This document shows positions 25,381 through 34,326 of a DNA stretch of 54,798 nucleotides, piece after piece. How positions within the stretch are numbered: the stretch's first letter is position 1; every line of letters starts with the position of its first letter. The position numbers were made by a program, and so were the translations under genes. The stretch is taken from contig CAZLAK010000010.1 of the NCBI GenBank assembly GCA_964557545.1, forward strand, positions 1-54,798, written 5' to 3'. Source of the stretch: CAZLAK01 sp964557545 (GTDB taxonomy: Bacteria; Bacillota; Desulfotomaculia; Desulfotomaculales; Pelotomaculaceae). The notes below the pieces were generated by a model. It made no database searches. It was not told the DNA's origin and saw nothing but the letters and a program-made list of their open reading frames with translations.

Positions 25381-26084
25381 ACTATCCTTTCCACAGGCAA
25401 AATTTCCTCGTTCTCAAAAACCTCCACCACGCTGCCGCCGCTCATGCGCACCACGCGCTCGGCTGCGGCGGCTATAGCGGCGTTGTGGGTTACGATAACC
25501 ACCGTGCTGCCCCGCTTCCGGTTAACCTTCAAGAGGAGATCCAGGATGAGCCTTCCCGTCTGGCAGTCCAAAGAACCGGTGGGCTCGTCGCAGAGTAAAA
25601 GCGGCGGGTTTTTGACCACGGCCCGGGCCAGGGCCACCCTCTGCTGCTCGCCGCCGCTGAGCTGGGAAGGGAAGTGATTGGCCCGCTCCTCCATCCCTAC
25701 TTCCCTCAATACTTCCATCACCGGCAGCGGATCTTCTACCAGGGCGGCTGCCAGCTCCACGTTCTCCCTGGCAGTCAAGTCGGGAATGAGGTTGAAAAAC
25801 TGAAAAACAAAGCCCACGCTGTTCCTCCTAAAGCGGGTAAGCCTGGCCGGAGTGGCGCGGCTTAAATCTTCTCCTTCAAAGTACACTCGCCCCTCTGTGG
25901 GCAGGTCCATGCCGCCCATAATATTGAGAAGGGTGCTCTTGCCAGAACCGCTGGGCCCCAGGATCACCAGCACTTCACCGGCAAAAACCTCAAGAGAAGT
26001 TTCTTTTAAAGCGGCTACTTTCACTTCGCCCATGCGGTAGACTTTGGTAACTTTTTCTAATTTTAAAAGCACCCGCCTGTTCAC
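25374..26084 (-). CDS. ABC transporter ATP-binding protein, second system
   Basis: 236 residues: Walker A GPSGSGKS (43-50), FVFQFFNLIPDLT Q-loop, LSGGEQQRVALARA signature, LLCDEPTGSLD Walker B and VVIVTHN H-loop. LolD/MacB-type subfamily. It is the first gene of a three-gene minus-strand operon with the permease and adaptor, driven by the promoter at 26128-26156. The two ABC systems of this region run towards each other and end 25 bases apart. Confidence 0.93.
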   Translation of the reverse strand: MNRRVLLKLEKVTKVYRMGEVKVAALKETSLEVFAGEVLVILGPSGSGKSTLLNIMGGMDLPTEGRVYFEGEDLSRATPARLTRFRRNSVGFVFQFFNLIPDLTARENVELAAALVEDPLPVMEVLREVGMEERANHFPSQLSGGEQQRVALARAVVKNPPLLLCDEPTGSLDCQTGRLILDLLLKVNRKRGSTVVIVTHNAAIAAAAERVVRMSGGSVVEVFENEEILPVERIVW

Positions 26085-26127
26085 CGTTCAAACAACCCCG
26101 CATTTATCTTGCTTTTAAGTTAAATCC

Positions 26128-26156
26128 ATAGTATATGCGCCCGTTAAAGGTGTCAA
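26128..26156 (-). promoter_or_regulatory. Sigma-A promoter of the second ABC operon
   Basis: On the minus strand: TTGACA (26151-26156), a 17-base spacer and TACTAT (26128-26133), about 45 bases before the ATPase start. Confidence 0.75.
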
Positions 26157-26180
26157 CGGAAAGATACGGATGACAAAATA

Positions 26181-26209
26181 TTTACAAAAAAATATCAAAA
26201 TTTTAATGT
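26181..26209 (+). promoter_or_regulatory. Candidate promoter of the MoxR/CoxE operon
   Basis: TTTACA (26181-26186), a 17-base spacer, then TAATGT (26204-26209), in an AT-rich stretch. It leaves a leader of about 140 bases before the chosen MoxR start. Confidence 0.55.
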
Positions 26210-26351
26210 TTAAACAGAAGGAAGAGAGAAGGATAAATAGAATTTTAAAGTAATTGGATATTTATTATCTTATTTGTCTTAATATTTGAGTTTGCCAAAA
26301 ATTCCGCACGAGCTTAAAATGGCTTTAATAACCGCAAGGAGGTTACCGCCG

Positions 26352-27245
26352 TTGAATTTAAAAGAGCTTACCGTAGAAAAAGTGCACAGTCTTTTGGAAG
26401 AGCACGGCTACATCTGCGAGCGGGAACTGGCAGTAACAGTTTATTTGGCACTGAAACTGGAAAAGCCCCTGCTGGTAGAAGGCGCTCCCGGGGTAGGCAA
26501 AACTGAGGTGGCCAAAGTCTTAAGCCGCGCCTTCCATTACGACCTAATACGGCTCCAGTGCTACGAGGGTCTGGACGAAAACAAAGCCCTTTACGAGTGG
26601 AACTATCAAAAACAGCTCTTAAAGATCCAGATGTACAAAGAGGGAATGGGCGGCGATTTAAGTGAAAGCGACCTGTTCAGCAACGACTATCTCCTGGAAA
26701 GGCCGCTCTTGCGCGCCCTGCGCGCCGGCCAAAAGGTGGTGCTGCTCATCGATGAGGTGGACAAAGTAGAAGAGGAATTCGAAGCATTTCTCTTTGAGCT
26801 CCTCTCTGACTTCCAGGTTTCCATTCCGGAAATGGGAACCCTTGCCGCTGTACACATTCCCATTGTCGTGCTCACCAGCAATAAAGAGCGGGAGCTCTCC
26901 GACGGCTTAAAGCGCCGCTGCCTCTACCTTTACATCGACTACCCGTCAGTAGAAAAGGAAGTGCGCATTATTATGACTAAAGTTCCTGAAGCCGCCCCCA
27001 AGCTGGCTAGGGAAGTCGCCCAGGCCGTAAGTTTAATCAGGTCAAGCCGCAGTGTGTGGAAAAAGCCTTCCATCTCCGAATCTATTGACTGGGCAAGGGC
27101 TCTCGTCGCTTTAGGCGCCAAAACACTAGACCAGGAAGCTATAAGAGAAACGCTGGGCGTAGTGCTGAAAAACAAAGAGGATATGGAAACCGTAACGCGG
27201 GAGGTAGGGCTAAAGGCCCTGGCGGCCGCCGCCCAAAGAGTATGA
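26352..27245 (+). CDS. MoxR-family AAA ATPase
   Basis: 297 residues from TTG 26352. A perfect AAGGAGGT at 26336-26343, eight bases upstream, decides this start over the longer in-frame options at 26286, 26292 and 26319. The Walker A motif GAPGVGKT lies at residues 44-51, Walker B VLLIDEVDK with an FLFELLSDF helix follows, then sensor 1 VVLTSNKERELSDGLKRR. MoxR ATPases act as chaperones for metallocofactor insertion or assembly, usually with a VWA-domain partner. The partner here overlaps its stop by four bases. This branch (CoxD-like) accompanies CO or xanthine dehydrogenase-type enzymes elsewhere, but none is in this window. Confidence 0.92.
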   Translation: MNLKELTVEKVHSLLEEHGYICERELAVTVYLALKLEKPLLVEGAPGVGKTEVAKVLSRAFHYDLIRLQCYEGLDENKALYEWNYQKQLLKIQMYKEGMGGDLSESDLFSNDYLLERPLLRALRAGQKVVLLIDEVDKVEEEFEAFLFELLSDFQVSIPEMGTLAAVHIPIVVLTSNKERELSDGLKRRCLYLYIDYPSVEKEVRIIMTKVPEAAPKLAREVAQAVSLIRSSRSVWKKPSISESIDWARALVALGAKTLDQEAIRETLGVVLKNKEDMETVTREVGLKALAAAAQRV

Positions 27246-28708
27246 GCAGAACCGGCAAAAAACAATTAAACTCGGCTACGCGCCTCCACCCCCAAGAAGC
27301 CCTAAGGCCGTTTGTGCGCTTTGTCCACGTCCTGCGCGGCTTGGGCGTGAGAGTGAGTGTGGCAGAAACCTTGGATGCTTTAAATGCTCTTGCCCATATC
27401 GACCTGCTCGACCGTCAGCAGACCAAGGTAGCTCTGGCCTCTACCCTCGTCAAAAACAGCCAAGACCGGCGCGCTTTTGAAGCGGCTTTTGAGACCTTTT
27501 TTGCTCCGCCGGACAGCGACGGCGAGCGCTCTTCGCCCCCGAAAAATCCCCCTTCCTCACCGGCCTGTCCAGCAAAGAATAAGGAAGGGGTAGACGGAGA
27601 CGCCGGCGGGGAAAGAGAAGGATACGGAACAAAAGGCGAAGAGCGCGACTGGGGGAAAGAAATACTCGACCTCCTGGCGCAAACCGTAGAAAAAAACGAA
27701 AGGCTCTCCATCAAGCCGGGCTGGATCAAGCGGCAGCTGGCAGACCAAGGAAGTCTGTCTTCCCAACCGGGCAAGGAGGGACCGCTCCTGCCCCAGGCCA
27801 GGGCAGCCTCTCACAGCGCCGCGGCCTGGCTCAGACAGGCCATAAAGCAATCCGGCAAGAAAAAAAGGCCGCTCCTAGCCCCCGCCGGTGCTGCCGGCAG
27901 CGGCGAGGACGAACTGATCGGTGCGGTGACCCAGCGGATACTAGAGGAGGGCAGCGGAGAAGAAGACCTCCTCTACGAAAACATGAAAAACATTGCCGCC
28001 GAAGACCTGCCCCGCGTCACCGTTCTTTTAAAAAGGTTGTCGCGCCACTTGGCTACCCGCATCTCCCGGCGCTATACCCGTCAGCACCAAAAAGTAAAGC
28101 TAGATATCCGGCGCACCATAAGAGTAAACACTAGTTACGGCGGAGTGCTCTTAAAGTTAAAGTACCAGGCACGGCGCACACAAAAACCGCGCCTGGTCCT
28201 GATCTGCGACGTTTCCGGCTCCATGTCCTACTACGCCGTGTTTGCCATCTTGTTTGTCTACGGCCTGGCCAGCGTAGTAAAAAACATCGAGAGCTTTATC
28301 TTTGCTGAAAATTTGGAGAGGGTAACGCCGCACCTAAAAAAGGGCAATAGCTTTGTTCAGACCATGTCCGTGCTGGTAGACAAGTGCAGCCAGTGGGGGG
28401 GCGGCACAAACCTGGCCGCTGCTCTCTCAGAATTTTTAAAAGAGTACCGCCGCCTGCTCACCCCCGCCACCACGGTTATCCTGGTGAGCGACGCCCAGAC
28501 CATACTTCCCGAAAAGGCAGTAAATTACTTAAAGGAAATGCGCTCCCTCACCAAAGACATCGTCTGGTTAAACCCGCTGCCCCAGGAAGAGTGGAAGTTT
28601 TCACCGGCAATTTTTAACTTTATGAAACACTCCCGCATGTACGAGTGTTCAACTATCGACCAGCTGAACAGGATCATCACCCGCCAGATGCTGCCCCAAA
28701 CCAGGTGA
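27242..28708 (+). CDS. CoxE-like VWA-domain protein
   Basis: 488 residues. The N-terminal part carries FVHVLRGLGVRVSVAETLDALNAL, the start typical of the CoxE/YeaD-like family. A low-complexity, charged Pro/Ser/Glu linker spans about 90-245, and the C-terminal VWA domain begins near 315. Its MIDAS is complete: DVSGSM (323-328), the GGTNLA threonine and VSDAQT. ATG 27242 overlaps the MoxR stop (ATGA). The pair is expected to act together, the VWA protein holding a client and the ATPase remodelling it. The unusually long acidic linker is notable. Confidence 0.9.
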   Translation: MSRTGKKQLNSATRLHPQEALRPFVRFVHVLRGLGVRVSVAETLDALNALAHIDLLDRQQTKVALASTLVKNSQDRRAFEAAFETFFAPPDSDGERSSPPKNPPSSPACPAKNKEGVDGDAGGEREGYGTKGEERDWGKEILDLLAQTVEKNERLSIKPGWIKRQLADQGSLSSQPGKEGPLLPQARAASHSAAAWLRQAIKQSGKKKRPLLAPAGAAGSGEDELIGAVTQRILEEGSGEEDLLYENMKNIAAEDLPRVTVLLKRLSRHLATRISRRYTRQHQKVKLDIRRTIRVNTSYGGVLLKLKYQARRTQKPRLVLICDVSGSMSYYAVFAILFVYGLASVVKNIESFIFAENLERVTPHLKKGNSFVQTMSVLVDKCSQWGGGTNLAAALSEFLKEYRRLLTPATTVILVSDAQTILPEKAVNYLKEMRSLTKDIVWLNPLPQEEWKFSPAIFNFMKHSRMYECSTIDQLNRIITRQMLPQTR

Positions 28709-28769
28709 ATCCGCTCTTAAAAAAGCCGGCAGCAGGCCGGACAGCAAACTTTATTTTCAAGCTTTTTAC

Positions 28770-30290
28770 TCAAACATTTATGCCCAAAAGCCCGTAAATC
28801 TTTTTTAAATTCAAACAGGACCGGCAGGTTTGAGCCAGCCTGTCCAGGCTGGCCTCAACCCACTGCCGCGCTGATATAACGGCGTCACTGTTTTCTTTAA
28901 GGCCTTTTCTTTCCCGCAGGCGGTTAATCAGGTGACGCCTGAAATTGTCGTTGTCCAGCAAGCCGTGGAAATAAGTGCCGATAACGAGACCGCCGGGCGA
29001 TACTGCCCCGTCGTAGCGCCGCCTGCCACCGCTGCTCACAGCTATAAAAGGCGCGGCCTTGTCCCCTAAAAAGGTTCTCCCCATGTGGATCTCGTAGCCC
29101 TCCACTTCCATGCCGGCAGCACCGGCCAAAAGACTTCCACCGCCGCAAACCGTGCCTTTGGACTGTAAGAGCTGTTTTTCGCTTGCAAAGACCGTCGTTA
29201 CATCCAAAAGACCCAGCCCGGGCAGCTGGCGGATACTGGACTCGGTGCCCGCCTCGTCTATGAGTTCCACACCCAGCATTTGGTACCCGCCGCAGATGCC
29301 CAAGACCGGCACTCCTCGCGCCGAAGCCCTTTTCACTGCTGATGCATAACCGCTTTCGTAAAGGTAAACCAGGTCCTCGGTGGTATTTTTGGTGCCGGGA
29401 ATAATGATCAGGTCAGGCGTGCCCAAAGGCACACCGCCCCTTACGTACCTCACCGACACACCCGGCTCTAAGGAGAGGGCGTCAAAATCTGTAAAGTTGG
29501 AGATGCGGGGCAAAAGGATGACGGCTATATCCAGCTCGGCAATTTTCCCTCTGGCCGGCACGTCTTCTAAGCAAACCGAATCTTCGGCCGGGAGCTGCAG
29601 GTCGTTAAGGTAGGGAACCACCCCTAAAACCGGCACTCCCGTCCGCTCTTCTAAAAAATCCAGGGCCGGCTGTAAGAGGGTCACGTCGCCCCGGAATTTA
29701 TTAAAGATTAACCCGCGCACCATTTCCCTCTCTTCCGGGGCCAAGAGTTCCAGGGTGCCCACCACGGAAGCTATGGCCCCGCCGCGGTCAATGTCGGCTA
29801 CCAGCAGCACGGGCGCGCCGGCCATTTTAGCGGCCCTCATGTTCGCCAGATCGCGCTCTTTTAAATTGACTTCTGCCGGGCTGCCGGCACCTTCTAAGAC
29901 GATGATCTCGTACTCCTGCGCCAGTTTTTCAAAAGCAGCTGCTATGTGAGGCAAAAGTTCTAGGTTTTTGCCCAAGTGGTAATCTCTTGCGCTCATGTGG
30001 CCGACCGGCTTACCCAGCACAATGACCTGGGATTCGGCGTTGCCGCGCGGCTTTAACAGCACCGGGTTCATTTCTACACGCGGCTCCAGCCCGCATGCCC
30101 GGGCCTGCAGGGCCTGAGCCCGGCCGATTTCCCCGCCGCTTGCGGTTACGAAGGAATTGAGCGCCATATTCTGGGCTTTAAAAGGCGCCACCCGGTAGCC
30201 GTCCTGGTAGAAAATGCGGCACAGCGCAGTCACCAGTATGCTTTTCCCCGCATTAGATGAAGTGCCCTGGACCATTATTGCCCTGGCCAC
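28770..30290 (-). CDS. cobQ: Cobyric acid synthase
   Basis: 506 residues from GTG 30290 (VARAIMVQGTSSNAGKS), with GGAAAGGGGGG nine bases upstream; the longer frame to 30326 lacks the family start. The N-terminal dethiobiotin synthetase-like ATPase domain has GTSSNAGKS and a later EGAGSPAEVNL. The C-terminal class I glutamine amidotransferase-like domain has its catalytic Cys in VLGICGGYQMLG and His in GTYFHGL. The enzyme amidates four carboxylates of adenosylcobyrinic acid diamide in B12 synthesis. It lies directly downstream of the B12-dependent nrdJ, 54 bases away, suggesting a shared transcript. No cobalamin riboswitch was seen upstream of either. Confidence 0.95.
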   Translation of the reverse strand: MARAIMVQGTSSNAGKSILVTALCRIFYQDGYRVAPFKAQNMALNSFVTASGGEIGRAQALQARACGLEPRVEMNPVLLKPRGNAESQVIVLGKPVGHMSARDYHLGKNLELLPHIAAAFEKLAQEYEIIVLEGAGSPAEVNLKERDLANMRAAKMAGAPVLLVADIDRGGAIASVVGTLELLAPEEREMVRGLIFNKFRGDVTLLQPALDFLEERTGVPVLGVVPYLNDLQLPAEDSVCLEDVPARGKIAELDIAVILLPRISNFTDFDALSLEPGVSVRYVRGGVPLGTPDLIIIPGTKNTTEDLVYLYESGYASAVKRASARGVPVLGICGGYQMLGVELIDEAGTESSIRQLPGLGLLDVTTVFASEKQLLQSKGTVCGGGSLLAGAAGMEVEGYEIHMGRTFLGDKAAPFIAVSSGGRRRYDGAVSPGGLVIGTYFHGLLDNDNFRRHLINRLRERKGLKENSDAVISARQWVEASLDRLAQTCRSCLNLKKIYGLLGINV

Positions 30291-30344
30291 AAATAGCCGC
30301 CCCCCTTTCCTTTGAGCAAAAAACAAGGGCGATGGCCCTCTGCA

Positions 30345-32537
30345 TCAACACTTGGAAAAACCGCAGCTCAAACAGACCATGCACCCTTCCGCCCTTTCCA
30401 TTTGCCCGTTGCACTCGGGGCAGACAGGTCCGGACCGGACCGGCCGGCTGCAACCGCTGTCCCCGTTGTAGCGCTTATCTAGTTCAGCTTTAATCTCTTC
30501 CAGTTTGTTGGCGATGGCCGAGGCACACGACCTCCCCGGGGAAAGGCGCTTGCCCTTGCCCTTGGCCAGCATGAACGACGGGCAGGAGTGGGTGCCGTGG
30601 AGCTGCTCAACAATCTCCTCTACGGGTATGCCGCCGCGGATAGCCAGGCTTATCAGCCGGGAAGTGGCCTCCGTGTAAATAAGGCAGCCCCCGTCGGAAC
30701 CGGTGGTGATGAAGGTTTCCAGGATTTCACCGCTCTCTGGTTGGTAGTTCACTGTCAGATATATCTTGCCGCAGCCGGTGTCCAGCCGGTGGGTCATACC
30801 GTGGGCGCTCCGCGGCCGGGGCAGGATCTCGCCGCGCTGCAGCTCCCGTTTTCCGCCGCCCTCTTCTTTTCGTCCCACGGTAACCGTGCCCTCCTTACAG
30901 CCGTCGCGGAAGACGGTGATGCCCTTTAAGCCCAGCTCGTAGGCCAAACGGTAGCAGCGGTCGACGTCTTCCACTTTGGCATCACCGGGCAGGTTGACCG
31001 TTTTGCTCACGGCGTTGTCCACGTAGCGCTGCACGGCCGCCTGCATTAAAATGTGGTCCTCGTAAGCTATGTCCTGTGCTCCTTTAAACACGCGCTGCAG
31101 TTCTTGCGGCACGCCGGGAACGCCCTGGCAACTCCCGCGGCGGGCGACTTCGGCCAGAACTTCCCTGCCGACCCCGTGCCTTTCGCACGCTTCTTTGAAG
31201 AGGGGCGAGAAAACCTCAAACTCACCGGCGACGTTGGTGGCTTTTTTGTAGGCAACGGCAAAGATGGGCTCCACACCGTAGCCTTCACAGCCGGCCAGAG
31301 TGGTCACCGAACCGGTGGGCGCTATGGTTATGCAGGCAGCGTTGCGCCGCCGGTCCCCCGGGTAAAAAACGCTCTTTTCCCACCAGGGGAACACGCCCTT
31401 CTCGGCGGCCAGCTCGCGGGTTGCCTCGTGAGCCGCCTCCTGCATGAGTTTCGTTATCCCGCTAGCAAAGTCCCTGCCCTCCTCCGAATCGTAGGGAAGA
31501 CCTGCTTTGATTAAGGCGTCGGCCAACCCCGTGAAGCCTAAGCCGATCTTCCTGGTGGCGCGCGTCCTCTCCGCTATGAACGGCAGGGGGTACTCGGCCA
31601 CATCGATGAGGTTGTCCAGAAAGCGCACGGCCAGGCGCACGGTTTCAGCGAGCAGCCCTTCTTTTAATTTCCCGTCCTCACCTACCATTTTAGCCAGGTT
31701 AACGCTGCCCAAAAGGCACGACTCGCCGGGCAGGAGCGGCTGCTCGCCGCAGGGGTTGGTGGCTTCCAGCACGGTACCTAAAATGGGATTTCCCCGCTGT
31801 AGAGCGTCTAAGAACACCAGCCCCGGATCGCCCGTGGCGTGCGCAGCGCGCACCACAGCTTCCCACAGTTCGGCGGCCGGCACAACCCTGTACACTTTGC
31901 CGCCAAAAGAGAGTTCCCAGTCACCTCCCTTTTCCAGGGCTTCCATAAAGGCGTCGCTCACTCCGACCGAGAGGTTAAAGTTGGAAAACCCCCCGTTGAG
32001 CTTGGCGTTTACAAAGTCAAATATCTCCGGGTGGTTGGCGTTTAAGATGCCGATGGAGGCGCCGCGCCGCACACCGCCCTGCATGACCATGTTGGAAGAG
32101 GAGTCGTACAGCCTGATCAGCTCCACCACTCCGGAAGCCTGTCCCTTGGTGGAGCGCACGAGAGAACCTTTGGGCCGGATGGTGGAAAAATTATAGCCGA
32201 CACCGCCGCCGGACTTAAAGACCAGTGCGGTATGCTTGAGCGTTTCATACATGGACTCAAGGGAGTCCTCCACGGAAAGCACAAAGCAGGCCGCCGGCTG
32301 CCAGGGACGGTCGGGTTTGCCCACGTTAGCCCAAATAGGAGTAGAAGGCACAAATAAAAGATCGCCGATTACCCGGGCAAATTCTCTCTCCCATGCCTCA
32401 GAGCGCTCTTTTTCGGCACCGGCTACAGCTTTAGCCAGGCGCCACACCGCCTGATCAAACGTTTCCACTACGCGGCCTTCTTCATCGCGCATGGCATACC
32501 TGGCTTCAAAGACTTTTTGACCCGCTTCCGATAACAA
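30345..32537 (-). CDS. nrdJ: Adenosylcobalamin-dependent ribonucleotide reductase (class II)
   Basis: 730 residues from TTG 32537, with GGGAGGT seven bases upstream. Motifs: FVPSTPIWANVG, the redox Cys84 in QPAACFVLS, the SGGGVGYNFS loop (109-118), the radical-site NPCGEQPLLP (261-270, Cys263), and the APTGSVTTLAGCEGYGVEP segment holding the partner Cys. A Cys-rich C-terminal zinc-ribbon-like tail, CPECNGQ and CMVCLSCGFSKC, probably serves as the thiol shuttle. The enzyme reduces ribonucleotides using a B12-generated radical, independent of oxygen, as expected in an anaerobe. The adjacent cobQ supplies the cofactor pathway. Confidence 0.96.
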   Translation of the reverse strand: MLSEAGQKVFEARYAMRDEEGRVVETFDQAVWRLAKAVAGAEKERSEAWEREFARVIGDLLFVPSTPIWANVGKPDRPWQPAACFVLSVEDSLESMYETLKHTALVFKSGGGVGYNFSTIRPKGSLVRSTKGQASGVVELIRLYDSSSNMVMQGGVRRGASIGILNANHPEIFDFVNAKLNGGFSNFNLSVGVSDAFMEALEKGGDWELSFGGKVYRVVPAAELWEAVVRAAHATGDPGLVFLDALQRGNPILGTVLEATNPCGEQPLLPGESCLLGSVNLAKMVGEDGKLKEGLLAETVRLAVRFLDNLIDVAEYPLPFIAERTRATRKIGLGFTGLADALIKAGLPYDSEEGRDFASGITKLMQEAAHEATRELAAEKGVFPWWEKSVFYPGDRRRNAACITIAPTGSVTTLAGCEGYGVEPIFAVAYKKATNVAGEFEVFSPLFKEACERHGVGREVLAEVARRGSCQGVPGVPQELQRVFKGAQDIAYEDHILMQAAVQRYVDNAVSKTVNLPGDAKVEDVDRCYRLAYELGLKGITVFRDGCKEGTVTVGRKEEGGGKRELQRGEILPRPRSAHGMTHRLDTGCGKIYLTVNYQPESGEILETFITTGSDGGCLIYTEATSRLISLAIRGGIPVEEIVEQLHGTHSCPSFMLAKGKGKRLSPGRSCASAIANKLEEIKAELDKRYNGDSGCSRPVRSGPVCPECNGQMERAEGCMVCLSCGFSKC

Positions 32538-32612
32538 ATCACAAACCTCCCTCTATATGCCGCGGGCGTTTAGTTAATATCCAGCCCTCAGCTCTCTTGT
32601 TTTCACATATCT

Positions 32613-33398
32613 CTATTTCTTTTTATTTCTCTTTAAGACGCGCAGCCACTCTTCTTTCTCTAAAAAACTCCCCTCCACATTGGACTCCATTTCCAAAAAC
32701 ATCCGGTAGGGGACGGCAAAGGAGAGGATGTCGCGGTCGACGTACTTGCGGGCTGAAATATCCGTAATACCGATCACTGCCCGCGGCAGCTCACTTGCGC
32801 TTTCCCGGTAAGGGAAAATACCCACTGTGTGGCAGCCTGCCCCCATGGGCACAATGACATTGTCGTTTGATTCACGGGCGTAGTTGGCCAGCACCACCAA
32901 GGCCGACAGCTGGTCGGGATTGACCAGGAACACCACTACCACAGGAACCTCGCCGTCTTCAACTCTTTCCAGCGGCTTAAAAACAACGTAATTTTCTGTT
33001 ATATTGGTCACTGGCAGCGCATCAATAAATTTTTTGGCGAGTTCCGGCGTTTTAATGTACCTTTCGCCTTCTTCCAGGGCCGGCATATTGCGGACGATAT
33101 TCTTACCAAGTTCTGTCCGGCAGAAATCCGGGTTGCCGGTGGAGAGGAAGTACTCTATGCCGCCCGGAAAGTTAACGTAGAAATTACCCAAACCCAAACC
33201 CGTGCCGCCGCCTAAGCAGCCAAAAGTGCTCCGGCTGAAAGCCGCCGTCTTCCCCTTAGCGGCCGCGGCGAGCACGGACACCACGCAGCCCCACCTGCCC
33301 TCTTTGAACTGGACGGCATCTCCGGGTAGCTCACTGGTATGAATAACCGCCACCGGAGAATATTCCATTCCTATCGCCCTGGCAATTTTACTTTCCAC
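32613..33398 (-). CDS. DUF169 domain protein
   Basis: 261 residues matching DUF169: an N-terminal SPVAVIHTSELPGDAVQF segment, GRWGCVVSVLAAAAKGKTAAF, FGCLGGGTGLGLG, and a C-terminal GCHTVGIFPYRE with FAVPYRMFLEME. Several conserved Cys residues could bind a cofactor, but the function of the family is not established. Cytosolic, no membrane segment. The start is GTG 33398. It lies between the triple-HTH regulator and nrdJ, all on the minus strand, separated from the regulator by a strong terminator and from nrdJ by about 75 bases. Confidence 0.85.
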   Translation of the reverse strand: MESKIARAIGMEYSPVAVIHTSELPGDAVQFKEGRWGCVVSVLAAAAKGKTAAFSRSTFGCLGGGTGLGLGNFYVNFPGGIEYFLSTGNPDFCRTELGKNIVRNMPALEEGERYIKTPELAKKFIDALPVTNITENYVVFKPLERVEDGEVPVVVVFLVNPDQLSALVVLANYARESNDNVIVPMGAGCHTVGIFPYRESASELPRAVIGITDISARKYVDRDILSFAVPYRMFLEMESNVEGSFLEKEEWLRVLKRNKKK

Positions 33399-33420
33399 CG
33401 CTCATCTCTCCCCTTTAAAT

Positions 33421-33458
33421 AAATTTTTGGCGGGACCGGCCCTTTTGACCGGCCCCGC
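33421..33458 (-). terminator. Strong intrinsic terminator after the triple-HTH gene
   Basis: Stem GCGGGACCGG (33430-33439) and CCGGCCCCGC (33449-33458) with one mismatch or wobble and a 9-base loop. On the minus strand it is followed by CAAAAATTTATTT. It separates the regulator from the DUF169 gene. Confidence 0.82.
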
Positions 33459-33461
33459 TCT

Positions 33462-34253
33462 TTAACTCAGCTCAGACTTTTTAAAAAGACGGATAAAATT
33501 TAAGACAAACTGCAGTTCCTTTTCGTTAAGATTGTAGATAAGACCCAGTACAGCTTGCACGTTGGGGTGCATCAGCATTTCTTTGAGCTGGGGGTTTAAA
33601 AGACTGACCATCCTGTCAACCGAATCCTGTTCCGTAATAAAGTAACAGGGCGCAACTCCCATCACTTCGGCAATTTTCTCCAAAGTCTTCAAAGACGGCT
33701 GAACCTTGCCCTGTTCAATCTGGCCGATGAGACCGGCAGTAACCCCTGCCATGGAAGCCAGCTGCGCCTGGGTGAGGCCGTACTCTTCGCGTAAGGTTTT
33801 CAAGCGGTAGCCGAGTGTGCCCTCCCGGCCGGCCAGATCGGCCGCCGGCACACACAGCGCTTCTGCCAGTTTTCTTAAAGTGCCCAAAGACGGGTTAACG
33901 GTTCCCCGCTCTATCTCGCTCAAGTAGGAAACAGAAATTCCCGCCCTCTGGGCCAGCTCTCCCAAAGACATATTTTTGCTGTTCCGCACTATCCTTACTT
34001 TTTCACCTAGTGACAATCCCTGACCTGCGAGGTCTCCCTCGATAAAGCGCGTCTTGGAAACATTTAGTGCAGCTGCCAGCTTATCAATGGTTTTCAGCGA
34101 GGGCCTTTTGGAACCGCGCTCGATTTCACTCAAGTAAGAGAGGGACAGCCGGGCCCTTCTGGCCAGATCTTCCAGAGTATAGCCTCTTTCCTCTCTTAAA
34201 GCCCTGATCTTTTCTCCCCTTATAATCACAGTTTTAAAAAGCACACCTGCCAC
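33462..34253 (-). CDS. Transcriptional regulator with three tandem XRE-type HTH domains
   Basis: 263 residues built from three consecutive XRE-type helix-turn-helix domains: about 14-70, 84-140 and 150-206. The first two share LSLSYLSEIERGSKRPSL and ISVSYLSEIERGTVNPSL almost word for word; the third is more diverged (VTAGLIGQIEQGKVQPSL). A C-terminal helical tail (about 210-263) with LNEKELQFVLNFIRLF could mediate oligomerisation. Three DNA-binding units in one chain suggest recognition of extended or repeated sites. No ligand domain is visible. Candidate starts are GTG 34253, 34244 and 34229, none with a clear ribosome binding site. Its neighbours are a class B PBP upstream and DUF169 downstream. 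Confidence 0.9.
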   Translation of the reverse strand: MAGVLFKTVIIRGEKIRALREERGYTLEDLARRARLSLSYLSEIERGSKRPSLKTIDKLAAALNVSKTRFIEGDLAGQGLSLGEKVRIVRNSKNMSLGELAQRAGISVSYLSEIERGTVNPSLGTLRKLAEALCVPAADLAGREGTLGYRLKTLREEYGLTQAQLASMAGVTAGLIGQIEQGKVQPSLKTLEKIAEVMGVAPCYFITEQDSVDRMVSLLNPQLKEMLMHPNVQAVLGLIYNLNEKELQFVLNFIRLFKKSELS

Positions 34254-34326
34254 TTCTTTGTGTTTTTACCCTAAATCTATTATTCATTTTAATTAACAGG
34301 AAATTGCCGTGTCAAACGGGTTAAGG

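Noticed and set aside
27415..27850. Several minus-strand frames opposite the CoxE-like linker
   Set aside because: They mirror the low-complexity linker of the real gene and have no ribosome binding sites.
32538..32612. Cobalamin riboswitch before nrdJ
   Set aside because: The gap is only 75 bases and shows no B12-box-like sequence.
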